From an uncultured Candidatus Melainabacteria bacterium (GTDB taxonomy: Bacteria; Cyanobacteriota; Vampirovibrionia; Gastranaerophilales; Gastranaerophilaceae), in assembly GCA_934675685.1 (NCBI GenBank), contig CAKURL010000051.1, forward strand, positions 1 to 8,994: 8,994 nt of DNA, read 5' to 3'. A program made the translations under genes and the position numbers. Below the pieces are notes generated by a model. That model was not told the origin of the DNA. It ran no database searches and was given only the letters and a program-made list of their open reading frames with translations. Shown piece after piece: positions 1 through 7,175 of the stretch (positions are counted from its first letter, which is position 1; every line of letters starts with the position of its first letter).

Positions 1-1461
1 GGAAAAGAGTGCAAAAAAAGCACAGAAGTCCAAAATTGCGAAACTTATTCAAAAACCGAAAACAAGTGCGAAACTTGCAAAAATGGGTATGAACTCAAAA
101 ACGGAAAATGCGAAAAATCTTCATTTTATATGGCAGTCGATAATTTGTATGTTACAAAATACAACATGGGTGACAACACAGATACTGCAATCCCTACTTC
201 GGCTGGGGTTACCGTGGTAAAAGCAGGGGCAACTTGTGGCTCTTCCGATAACTATTCAGCAAAATGTTGTTGGAAAGGCTCGACTTCTGGCTCTTCTTGT
301 GACGCTACAAATGGAAGTTATTCAGGCTGCAACAGAACAGTCTGCAATTGGGTTGCAGCAAATGCAATATGCGCAAACTATAAACAAGATGGAAAGACTT
401 GGAGACTTCCAACAACCTCTGAGATGGTAAACTGGGCAACCTATTCAAAAGGTAAGGGAAATGATGGTCTAATGCTTTGCGACAGCTACTCGGGCTACTC
501 TTTCGCCTACTGTGGCCATTCCGATAGTTGCCCCGGCTCCTACGATAATTGCGATCCGAACTACGTATGGAGTGGTACTAGCGACAGTTTCGCGAGCGCA
601 CGCAGCTACTACTTGTCGGAAGGCAGTTGGAATAAGAATAACTACAGACGCACGTACGCCCGCTCTGTCCGCTGTGTAACTGAGATAGTTCCAAATTGCA
701 AAACAGTTTCAGGCAACACTTGCACTGCTTGTAACGATGGATACTATTTATCAAACAACCAATGCAAAGCAAGAACAACCGTTGCAAATTGCGTGACATA
801 TTCCGCAACGGAAGACAAGTGCGAAAGCTGCAACCCTGGATATAAATTATCAAACAACAAATGTGTTTCTGATTTTTGCTCTGGGCAATATTTTATGAAA
901 ATTGGAAACCTATGTGTTACAAAATACAATATGGGAGATAGCACAGAAACTGCTATTCCAAGTGCCGCAGGGGTTACTATAGCAAGTGACGGAGATACTT
1001 GTGGTTCAAGTTCAAACTATTCAGCAAAATGCTGTTGGAAAGGAGAGACTTCGGGATCTGACTGTGATATGATAGCCGGCAGTTATTCAGGCTGCAATAG
1101 AACCGTTTGCAATTGGGCTGCAGCAAATGCGATTTGCGCAAATTATACAAAAGGTGGAAAGACTTGGCGTCTTCCAACAACTGCTGAAATGACTGATTGG
1201 CTTACTAATTCAAAAGGCAAAGGAAATAATGGTTTAATGCTTTGCGACTACTCCCCGGGCTACTCTTCTGCCTACTGTGCCACTTCTGATAGTTGCCCCG
1301 GCTCCTACGGTAGCCACTGCTACCCGAACTTCGTATGGAGTGGTTCTATCCGCAGTTCCACGAGCGCCTACCACGACTACTTGTATAGTGGCAGTTGGAG
1401 CGGTCCTAGTTACAATTACCGCACGGGCGCGTTTTCTGTCCGTTGCCTCCAAGATATTTAA
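1..1461 (+). CDS. Cysteine-rich secreted protein with two lectin-like variable domains (3' part)
   Basis: The frame is open from base 1 to TAA at 1459-1461 (486 residues), so the true start lies upstream; the ATG at 130 is internal. Seen: a Cys-rich spacer (about residues 1-40), domain 1 (about 41-229), a second Cys-rich spacer with repeated C-x2-C-x2-GY-x-L-x-N-x2-C motifs (about 230-290), and domain 2 (about 289-486). The two domains are clearly paralogous, sharing YSAKCCWKG, YSGCNRTVCNW, KTWRLPTT and VWSG, and ending SVRC. The WRLPT...WSG...SVRC pattern resembles DUF1566 / Fibrobacter succinogenes major-domain proteins, which have a C-type-lectin-like fold. Many cysteines and no membrane segment in view suggest an exported, disulfide-bonded surface protein; the signal peptide would be upstream. 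The last ~66 codons of each domain are hypervariable and use different codons from the rest. Function is probably ligand binding or adhesion (inference). The domain family is fairly sure; the ligand is unknown. Confidence 0.85.
   Translation, partial: GKECKKSTEVQNCETYSKTENKCETCKNGYELKNGKCEKSSFYMAVDNLYVTKYNMGDNTDTAIPTSAGVTVVKAGATCGSSDNYSAKCCWKGSTSGSSCDATNGSYSGCNRTVCNWVAANAICANYKQDGKTWRLPTTSEMVNWATYSKGKGNDGLMLCDSYSGYSFAYCGHSDSCPGSYDNCDPNYVWSGTSDSFASARSYYLSEGSWNKNNYRRTYARSVRCVTEIVPNCKTVSGNTCTACNDGYYLSNNQCKARTTVANCVTYSATEDKCESCNPGYKLSNNKCVSDFCSGQYFMKIGNLCVTKYNMGDSTETAIPSAAGVTIASDGDTCGSSSNYSAKCCWKGETSGSDCDMIAGSYSGCNRTVCNWAAANAICANYTKGGKTWRLPTTAEMTDWLTNSKGKGNNGLMLCDYSPGYSSAYCATSDSCPGSYGSHCYPNFVWSGSIRSSTSAYHDYLYSGSWSGPSYNYRTGAFSVRCLQDI
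481..675 (+). other. Candidate DGR variable region 1 (domain 1)
   Basis: This 65-codon segment runs from just after LMLC to SVRC. Only 4 codons end in A, against 9 of the 20 codons at 361-420, and 35 end in C. Many codons look like derivatives of AAC, AAT, TAC or ACG with positions 1 and 2 changed and position 3 kept. Invariant islands (CPGSY, VWSG, GSW, SVRC) alternate with variable codons, as in lectin-fold DGR targets. No template repeat is visible in this window. Confidence 0.5.
1246..1446 (+). other. Candidate DGR variable region 2 (domain 2, C-terminal)
   Basis: This 67-codon segment aligns to 481-675 with two single-codon insertions (cac at 1315-1317 and one codon near 1408). Only one codon ends in A. 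By hand count, about 39 of the differences from region 1 fall at codon positions 1 or 2 and about 15 at position 3, the reverse of ordinary paralogue drift. Its position at the extreme 3' end of the gene is typical for DGR targets. A shared TCTGTCCG lacking adenine near the end could belong to an initiation-of-mutagenic-homology segment. Confidence 0.5.
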
Positions 1462-1463
1462 TT

Positions 1464-1477
1464 AAACGTACACGTTT
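1464..1477 (+). other. Short hairpin just after the variable gene's stop codon
   Basis: AAACG (1464-1468) pairs with CGTTT (1473-1477) around a TACA loop, starting 3 nt after the stop. It is short and has no T tract, so it is not the terminator. Some DGR targets have a hairpin just after the variable region that guides retargeting; this one is shorter than the described examples. Confidence 0.25.
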
Positions 1478-1538
1478 TCTGTTTGTTGTGTGACATCTAT
1501 GTAAAAAAATTCATGTTATTTTTGTGTTTTTACAAACC

Positions 1539-1561
1539 GAGGGGCTCGCCCCTCTTTTTTT
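1539..1561 (+). terminator. Intrinsic terminator of the variable-domain gene
   Basis: GAGGGG (1539-1544) and CCCCTC (1549-1554) form a perfect 6-bp G/C stem with a CTCG loop, followed by seven T (1555-1561). It lies 78 nt after the stop at 1461. The T tract is on the plus strand, so it ends transcription of the upstream gene and protects the oppositely oriented operon. Confidence 0.85.
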
Positions 1562-1563
1562 AT

Positions 1564-1616
1564 CCCGAGCGAAGTTGATGTGTGACGCGACGCGCCCACA
1601 GAAACAAGCGAGGGCA
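1564..1616 (-). repeat. 53-nt hairpin element, copy 1
   Basis: Read on the minus strand it starts TGCCCTCGC and ends TTCGCTCGGG. The centre holds CGC/GCG arms around a GTC loop, with outer TGTG/CACA pairing. It matches the element at 8001-8053 closely: over 1563-1616 versus 8001-8054 about 50 of 54 positions agree. It begins almost directly after the terminator T tract. Confidence 0.6.
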
Positions 1617-1648
1617 TACTGTGCGAAGAAAGCGTGAGCCAGAGTAGA

Positions 1649-1671
1649 GAGCAAAACGACGAGTTTTGCTC
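1649..1671. repeat. Perfect 9-bp palindromic hairpin
   Basis: GAGCAAAAC (1649-1657) and GTTTTGCTC (1663-1671) are perfectly complementary around GACGA. It has no T tract on either side, so it is not an obvious terminator. It lies inside repeat block A and may be another structured module of the same repeat population. Confidence 0.5.
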
Positions 1672-1798
1672 GTAACTATTGATAGCCGCCGTAGGATAAT
1701 TGAGCAAACGAACGACAGCGCGAGCGTAAGTGAGTCTTGCGAAATACCCACAGGCGGAAAAGAAAGCGTTAGCCGAGGCTCCCAAACGAGCTTTCGTC

Positions 1799-2026
1799 GA
1801 TTTTTCAGCTGTAGGTGAAGTATGAGCCATACAGATGAAATATGCGCAGATGACGTAAAAAATCTGAGCCTTTGGCGATTGATTTTTGAGTCAGCCAGAA
1901 GCAGGTGGCATAATGCAGAGTCATAGCTTAAAGTAAAACGCAGTTTTTCAATTTGTTCAGAATCTCTAAGACTTGGAGTGTGAGAATTCAACATTAAATA
2001 GAGACCCTGAAACACCGAGTAGGTAC
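1799..2026 (-). repeat. Long dispersed repeat, copy A (inverted relative to 7176-7464)
   Basis: Read on the minus strand from 2026 it begins with the same 20 nt as 7176-7195 and ends with AGCTGAAAAATC. The inner 134 nt (1799-1932) differ from 7331-7464 at three positions by hand count. A hairpin with AAAAATC/GATTTTT outer arms and GCC/GGC inner arms (1858-1887) is identical in both copies. Substitutions do not respect a single reading frame, so a coding role is unlikely. It could be a non-autonomous element or an RNA gene. Confidence 0.7.
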
Positions 2027-2062
2027 AGAAAATTAGCACTCGCTTCGCTCAAACAATTTTCT
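2027..2062 (-). terminator. Hairpin downstream of comM, possible operon end
   Basis: AGAAAATT (2027-2034) and AATTTTCT (2055-2062) pair perfectly around a 20-nt loop, about 60 nt past the comM stop. The stem is A/T-rich and no T tract follows on the minus strand, so it is a poor intrinsic terminator. It may only mark the edge of the repeat. No better terminator is visible for the operon. Confidence 0.25.
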
Positions 2063-2121
2063 AGTAACTTCAAAATGACATATTGTTCATTTCTTCTGCC
2101 CTTTGCGTTTTTGAGCTCACC

Positions 2122-3642
2122 CTAGCAAAAGCTTCTCAATTGCAAAGCCTGAGCGATATGAGAAACCTTAATATCGGGCTCGCCTTCTAGGTCTGCAATG
2201 GTTCTTGAAATCTTCAAAAGCCTATCATAGCTTCGAGCGGACAAATTAAACTTATTTATTGCGTTTTTGAGAAATTGTTTTGAAGTGTCGTCTATTTTGC
2301 AATATTTTTTAATCAACTTTGAATTAAGCTCTGAATTGGTCAAAATCCCTTCTTTTTCATATCTTTCTTCTTGGATTTTTCTTGCTTTCAAAACTCTTTT
2401 TCTGATTTCTTTTGAAGGCTCTCCTTCTTTTGTGTTTTCCAAAAGTTCGTCGTCATCGAGCCTTTGGACGTGGATTTGAATATCAATTCTATCTAAAAGC
2501 GGGCCAGAAAGCTTCGCTCTATAGCGATTTATCTGAAATTCGCTACAAGTACATTGTTTTTTGCTATCCCCCAAAAAGCCACAAGGGCAAGGGTTCATCG
2601 CCCCGATTAAAATAAAGTTTGCTGGATATTGCACGCTTGTTTGCGCTCTTGAAATTGTAATCACGTTGTCTTCTAAAGGTTGCCTCAAGACTTCGAGCGT
2701 TTGCCTTGGAAATTCCACCATTTCATCTAAAAATAAAACTCCTCTGTGGCTCAAAGTAATCTCCCCAGGCTTCGGGTTAGAGCCTCCTCCAATTACCCCG
2801 ACTGCGCTTGCGCTATGGTGCACAGGGCGAAACGGGCGAGAAGTCACAAGAGGCTTTTTATAGTCTAAAAGCCCTGCTACAGAATAAATCTTGGTTAGTT
2901 CGATTGCTTCTTTTTTAGTCAAAGGAGGCAAAATTGACATAAATGTTTTTGAAAGCATAGTTTTCCCAGAACCTGGCGAGCCTGACATCAAGACATTATG
3001 AGCGCCTGCGGCTGCGATTTCAAGGGCTTTTTTCGCTTGCGCTTGTCCTTTTACAAAAGCAAAATCGATTTCAGAAGAATTTTCTTTTTCGATAAAATCT
3101 TCGATATTTTGTTTTAATTTTTTTAATTCAGAATTTCCGTTTAAATAATTCACAACTTGAGAAAGGTTGTCTGCGCCAAGCGCCTCAATTTCTTCTATAA
3201 AGCTTGCTTCGGCTAAATTTGAAGAAGGAAGAATAACTTTTTTAAAGCCCAAATCTTTTAAACCGCTCACGATAGGCAAAACCCCGTTCACTCCTCTTAA
3301 AGCGCCATCTAGCGAAAGTTCTCCTAAGAAAGCGATTTCTTTGGTGTTAAAATTTTTAATATTTCCTTCTAAAGACAAAATCCCAACTGCCATCGCAAGG
3401 TCATAGCTTGAGCCTTCTTTTTTCAAATCTGCAGGGGCGAGGTTTATCACAACTTTAGTCGAAGGAAAAGTATAGCTCGAATTTTTAATGGCGAGTCTCA
3501 ATCTTTCTTTTGCTTCTGAGATTGCCGTGTCTCCAAGCCCGATTATGACTACTTGTGGAAGAGAATTTATCGTGTCCACTTCGATATTGATTTCATAAAC
3601 ATTCAAGCCGACCGTAGTTGCACTTTTTATGGTGATTGCCAA
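2122..3642 (-). CDS. comM: ComM / YifB-family AAA+ Mg-chelatase-like ATPase
   Basis: This is a 506-residue cytoplasmic AAA+ protein, the family's usual full length. ComM proteins form hexameric helicases that drive branch migration of incoming single-stranded DNA during natural transformation. Seen: an N-terminal ChlI/Lon-S5-like domain (about 1-170), Walker A GSPGSGKT (221-228; the family more often has GPPGSGKT), Walker B GVLFLDE (301-307), a PCPCG...CTC cysteine cluster (Cys 352, 354, 364, 366), arginine-finger segment LLDRIDI (R385), and the C-terminal Mg_chelatase_C domain. The start is TTG (3642-3640): it abuts the TPR gene's TAA with no gap, and GAGG lies 8 nt upstream inside that gene's last codons. 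This implies translational coupling as the last gene of the three-gene operon. The N-terminus fits homologues, so the TTG start is well supported. No truncation seen. Confidence 0.95.
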   Translation of the reverse strand: MAITIKSATTVGLNVYEINIEVDTINSLPQVVIIGLGDTAISEAKERLRLAIKNSSYTFPSTKVVINLAPADLKKEGSSYDLAMAVGILSLEGNIKNFNTKEIAFLGELSLDGALRGVNGVLPIVSGLKDLGFKKVILPSSNLAEASFIEEIEALGADNLSQVVNYLNGNSELKKLKQNIEDFIEKENSSEIDFAFVKGQAQAKKALEIAAAGAHNVLMSGSPGSGKTMLSKTFMSILPPLTKKEAIELTKIYSVAGLLDYKKPLVTSRPFRPVHHSASAVGVIGGGSNPKPGEITLSHRGVLFLDEMVEFPRQTLEVLRQPLEDNVITISRAQTSVQYPANFILIGAMNPCPCGFLGDSKKQCTCSEFQINRYRAKLSGPLLDRIDIQIHVQRLDDDELLENTKEGEPSKEIRKRVLKARKIQEERYEKEGILTNSELNSKLIKKYCKIDDTSKQFLKNAINKFNLSARSYDRLLKISRTIADLEGEPDIKVSHIAQALQLRSFC

Positions 3643-5310
3643 TTATATTTCCTCGTTTGTGATGTCCGGTATTAATTTTAAGATTTTTACGTTTGCGATT
3701 TCAAAGTTTGAATTCAGGTTCAAAGAAGTTTTGAAAAATTGGATAGCTTCAGACTTTTTGCCCACAGCTTGGCTATATAAGCCGCAAAGGTAATAATAAT
3801 AATAATTTTTTTCTAAAGTTATAGAAGCGCTATAAATCAGGTTTTTCGCCAATTGGAGGTTGTTGTCTTTGATGTAAAGTTCAACTAAAGCGCCCAAAGA
3901 ATTTTCATGCATTGGGTTTATAAAAAGTGCTTTTTTCAACAATTCTTCTTTCAAGACATCGTCTTTTTGAGCAAAGCTCAGAGCGCTTTTATAATAAGAA
4001 AGGTAAGCTTCTTTTGGCATTTGCTCCATTTTCTTTGAGATTTTTTTCAATTCTTTTGGGTTTTTTGCAAATTTCTTTTCGCTTTGTTCTAATTTTAATA
4101 AAATCTCATAGTTTGTTTTGTCTTGCTTGTGGGCTTTTTTATAAGTTTTTGTAGAATTTTTATAGTCGCCATGGAGATAGTTGATGTCGCCTAAGCCAAT
4201 TAAAGTCTCAAGGTTGTTTTTGTTTAATTTATAAGCTTTTACGAAATAAGCGTTTGCGCGCTCGATGTTGCCTAAAGCGAGCTCGTTTTTTGCATAGATA
4301 GTTAAAATTTTGTCATTATCTTTGTCGAAATTCAAGATGTTTTGGCAATCTTTTTTGGATTTTTCAAAGTTGCCTTCAAGATATGTTTTTTTGACTGTGT
4401 GATATTTTTTTTCTTTGTCGTTTTTGATTGTTTGAGACAAAATGAGCTCTTTTTTAATCGCAAGCGCTTCTTTGAAATTCACTGTTGGCTTGTTTTTTTC
4501 TAATTTGTCGATTAAATTTAAAGCGTCAGAATATTTTTTTGCGCCAATTAAAACGTCGATTTTAAAAACTTTAAACTGCGCGCAATTTGGGTTTAGAGAA
4601 ATTGCTTTGTTTATGGCGCTCAAGGCTTCTGGGTATTTTTTTAATTCCAAATAAGCGCGAGACAATGTGAAATTATAAAAGTCGCTTTTGTTATATTCGT
4701 TTTTCTTTTTCAAAAGCTCCAAGATTGCTTCTTGAGAAGAATTGTCGAAATAAATGCTCGCGTAAAGCTTTCCAAAATATATTTCTTCTTCTTTTGTTAG
4801 AGGTTTTTTTAGAGTGTAGCTTTTTTCTAAATCTAAGATGTTGTCGTAGAATTGGTTTTTATAGACAATTTTTTCGCTCGCTTTTAAAGCTAGAGAATAA
4901 AATCCTGTTTCGTAAAACACTTTTGAAAGCGCTAAAAGGCTTGTGTCGTTGTCTATTGTGTCAATCAAATGGTCATATTCGTCATAAGCTGCAAGCGTGT
5001 TTCCTTGGTTAAATTTTTCTGCGATAGACAAGAAATCTTTTCTTAGGGAAGTTTTTTTGTCTGTTGAATTTTTAGAAGCCTGAGCTTCGTTAGACAAAAA
5101 ATTATCCACAATGTTTGCGAGGTTAAAATAGCTTGAGTGGGATTTTCCTTTTTGTTGGGGCGAATTGAAATTTGAAACAGGGCTCAAAAGGTCGTCTTGG
5201 TTAAGTTCCGCAAAGCAAGGAAGAGAAAAAAGACAAGACGAAAACAAACACAAGAACGCAAAAGGCACCATTGATTTTCTTCTTATTTTTTTAACCTCTA
5301 CTTTTAACAA
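3643..5310 (-). CDS. Exported TPR-repeat protein
   Basis: I favour a TTG start at 5310 (555 residues): AAGAGG sits 8 nt upstream, within the stop region of the preceding gene, leaving a 4-nt gap. The ATG at 5361 would overlap that gene by 47 bases. From the TTG start there is a classic signal peptide: basic n-region (KVEVKKIRRKS), hydrophobic core (about 14-31) and a probable signal peptidase I site after CFA (residue 34). A polar linker follows, then helical repeats to the end. TPR pairs are visible at about residues 211-242, 245-270, 302-329, 370-399 and 502-534, with the usual A/G and L/Y spacing (e.g. YLELKKYPEALSAINKAISLNPN). TPR proteins are protein-interaction scaffolds; the partner is unknown. 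Location is periplasmic or surface. Asn/Lys-rich composition matches the A/T-rich coding DNA. No enzyme domain recognised. Confidence 0.85.
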   Translation of the reverse strand: MLKVEVKKIRRKSMVPFAFLCLFSSCLFSLPCFAELNQDDLLSPVSNFNSPQQKGKSHSSYFNLANIVDNFLSNEAQASKNSTDKKTSLRKDFLSIAEKFNQGNTLAAYDEYDHLIDTIDNDTSLLALSKVFYETGFYSLALKASEKIVYKNQFYDNILDLEKSYTLKKPLTKEEEIYFGKLYASIYFDNSSQEAILELLKKKNEYNKSDFYNFTLSRAYLELKKYPEALSAINKAISLNPNCAQFKVFKIDVLIGAKKYSDALNLIDKLEKNKPTVNFKEALAIKKELILSQTIKNDKEKKYHTVKKTYLEGNFEKSKKDCQNILNFDKDNDKILTIYAKNELALGNIERANAYFVKAYKLNKNNLETLIGLGDINYLHGDYKNSTKTYKKAHKQDKTNYEILLKLEQSEKKFAKNPKELKKISKKMEQMPKEAYLSYYKSALSFAQKDDVLKEELLKKALFINPMHENSLGALVELYIKDNNLQLAKNLIYSASITLEKNYYYYYLCGLYSQAVGKKSEAIQFFKTSLNLNSNFEIANVKILKLIPDITNEEI

Positions 5311-5314
5311 TTTT

Positions 5315-7084
5315 CTAACCTCTTGAAGAATTGTCGCGATAATACTTGTTGAAAATTTCAATCAGCATTTTTTCTTTTTGAGCGGTGATGTTATTCTCAT
5401 TATTTAGGATAGCATATAATTTTTCTAAATTAAACTCTTTTAATAAATTCTCTTCTTCGAGGCTTGTCTTTGCTGCTTTTTCGTCTCTCATACAGCTTAA
5501 AATATCGAAACAAGAAATATCCAAAAAAGCGTCCACAATTTTTTTGTCAAAATGTTTATCTTTGCCCTCGATTATGATTTTCAAAGCTTCTTTGATTTCC
5601 ATTTTGGCGCGATAATGTCTTTTTGAAGTAATTGCATCAAACACGTCGCAGACTGCCAAAATTCTTCCGCCCAAAGGGATTTCTTCTCCTTTTAGGCCTT
5701 TAAAATATCCTGTGCCGTCAAATTTTTCGTGGTGCGAAGCTGCGATGTTTGCGACATTTTTGAAGTTTTTTGAAATATAGACTTTGCTCAAAATATTATG
5801 GGTCAAAATCACGTGTTCTTTGATGTGCTCATATTCTTCTTTTGTTAATTTGCCTTCTTTTTGAAGAACGCTGTCTTTTATGCCGATTTTTCCGATGTCA
5901 TGGAGCAAAGAAGCATTTTTTATGATTTCTTTTTCTGTTGCGGTTAGGTTTAATTTGTCGCAAATGAGCCCAGCATATAAAGTGACTCTTTTAGAATGCC
6001 CGGAGGTGATTTTGTCTCTGGTATCGATAGAAGCAGAAAGAGTGTCGATGAAGCTTGTGAAGAGCTTTTGTTGTTCTTCTAATAATTTTTTTTGTTTGTT
6101 GAACAAATTTGCGTTTTCGATTGCAATTCCTGCGCTCGAGCCTATTGCGATTAACAAATCTTCGTCTTTTTGGGTAAAGTCGCCGTCATTTTTATTCAAA
6201 ACTTGAAAAACGCCAATGATTTGATGAGACAAATTTCGAATTGGCATGCATAAGATGTTTCTTGTTTTATAGCCTGTTTTGAGGTCTATATCTTTATTGA
6301 AATATTCGCTTTCGTAGGCATTTTTGATGTTTATAGTTTCGCCCGTTGTGGCAACGTGGCCTGCGAGGCCTTTTGAAATTGGAAATCTGATTTCTTGAGT
6401 TTCTAGCCCCAAAGCCACTTTGGACCATAATTCTTTTTTTTCGTCGTCAAGCAAAAAGACAGTGCACCTGTCCGCCAAAAGCGCTTGTTGGATTTGTTGC
6501 GCGATTATGGTCAAAAGGTTATCTATATTTGTTTCCACGGCCATTGTTCTTCCGACTTGCAAAAGGGCTAAAAGCGCGTCGTCTTTGATTTCGTTTGGAA
6601 TGAAAGAAGGCGGAGTGCAAGCTATCGCTTTTTTGTGGAATTCTTGTTCGATTTTTTGTTTGAAATCTAAAATTGCGCTGTCGAAGTCTTTGTTTGGGAA
6701 AGTCTTAATCATAAGGCTTGCTTTGATTAAATCGAGGGCAGAATTTATGTTTTTTTCTTGATATTCGATGATTGCTGCGATAAATGTGTTTATTTTTTGC
6801 GCAATCGGCGATTTAGAAGAGTTCGCAAGGTATCTTGCGTCGTTTAAAAATTGCAAAGTTTGGTAATATTTTGCGCCGTTTTTGTAATTGTTGAGTGCAA
6901 GATAAGACATCGCAATCGCGACAAGGTCAAAATATTTTGAAGCAATCGCCTTTTTGTGCAATTCGGATAGTTTTGATTGTTTGATTGAAATATTTTTGCA
7001 TACAGAATTAAAAAACATGTCAAAAAGCATGTTTTGTATGTCTTGATATTCCCAATTTTCGACTTTATGAATAAATTTTAGCAT
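5315..7084 (-). CDS. GAF-domain HD-GYP phosphodiesterase-like protein (predicted c-di-GMP hydrolase)
   Basis: 589 residues, no signal peptide or membrane segment, so cytoplasmic. Seen: an all-helical N-terminal region (about 1-165, TPR-like spacing), a GAF domain (about 177-330), a linker helix (about 330-350) and an HD-GYP domain (about 350-525). Expected metal ligands are present: H395, D396, K399 (HDIGK), H424, H451-H452 (HHE) and D480. The signature reads HHEKFDGTGYF, so the Pro of GYP is Phe. HD-GYP proteins hydrolyse c-di-GMP to pGpG or GMP; a GAF sensor would gate activity by ligand or redox state (family knowledge; substrate here is inference). A ~60-residue charged C-terminal tail follows the domain. 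It is the first gene of the operon, just behind a strong promoter. The ATG at 7084 has only a weak GGGTAG upstream. Confidence 0.9.
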   Translation of the reverse strand: MLKFIHKVENWEYQDIQNMLFDMFFNSVCKNISIKQSKLSELHKKAIASKYFDLVAIAMSYLALNNYKNGAKYYQTLQFLNDARYLANSSKSPIAQKINTFIAAIIEYQEKNINSALDLIKASLMIKTFPNKDFDSAILDFKQKIEQEFHKKAIACTPPSFIPNEIKDDALLALLQVGRTMAVETNIDNLLTIIAQQIQQALLADRCTVFLLDDEKKELWSKVALGLETQEIRFPISKGLAGHVATTGETINIKNAYESEYFNKDIDLKTGYKTRNILCMPIRNLSHQIIGVFQVLNKNDGDFTQKDEDLLIAIGSSAGIAIENANLFNKQKKLLEEQQKLFTSFIDTLSASIDTRDKITSGHSKRVTLYAGLICDKLNLTATEKEIIKNASLLHDIGKIGIKDSVLQKEGKLTKEEYEHIKEHVILTHNILSKVYISKNFKNVANIAASHHEKFDGTGYFKGLKGEEIPLGGRILAVCDVFDAITSKRHYRAKMEIKEALKIIIEGKDKHFDKKIVDAFLDISCFDILSCMRDEKAAKTSLEEENLLKEFNLEKLYAILNNENNITAQKEKMLIEIFNKYYRDNSSRG

Positions 7085-7099
7085 ATCTACCCAAAGGAT

Positions 7100-7128
7100 A
7101 TTGTAGAATTATTATTGCTTTATGTCAA
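7100..7128 (-). promoter_or_regulatory. Sigma70-type promoter of the HD-GYP / TPR / comM operon
   Basis: On the minus strand TTGACA (7128-7123) is followed after exactly 17 nt by TACAAT (7105-7100): a perfect -35 and a 5/6 -10 box. The expected transcription start is near 7093, only about 8-10 nt before the ATG at 7084. The leader is therefore very short and leaves little room for a Shine-Dalgarno. No operator palindrome is evident between the boxes. Confidence 0.8.
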
Positions 7129-7175
7129 ATAAAATGAGGCGAATATAGGAGATGTGAGAGGTGTTTATTTTTTTC

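Larger units (their letters stand above)
1562..2121. other. Gene-free repeat block A
   Basis: About 560 bases lie between the terminator and the end of comM. The block holds one 53-nt hairpin element, a perfect 9-bp hairpin, an inverted copy of the long repeat found again at 7176, and a weak hairpin next to comM. Open frames on the minus strand (for example 1560-2039 and 1516-1830) lack ribosome binding sites and consist of repeat sequence. I see no gene here. Confidence 0.6.

Noticed and set aside
130..1461. ATG at 130 as the true start of the variable-domain gene
   Set aside because: The same frame is open to base 1 and encodes the Cys-rich spacer that also precedes domain 2, so the ATG is internal.
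1516..2039. Minus-strand open frames of 104 and 159 codons between the variable gene and comM
   Set aside because: They start without a ribosome binding site, consist of dispersed repeat sequence, run into the terminator or hairpins, and differences from the copy at 7331-7464 fit no single frame.
5311..5361. ATG at 5361 as the start of the TPR gene
   Set aside because: It would overlap the upstream gene by 47 bases and put 30 extra residues before the hydrophobic core; the TTG at 5310 has an ideal ribosome binding site and yields a normal signal peptide.
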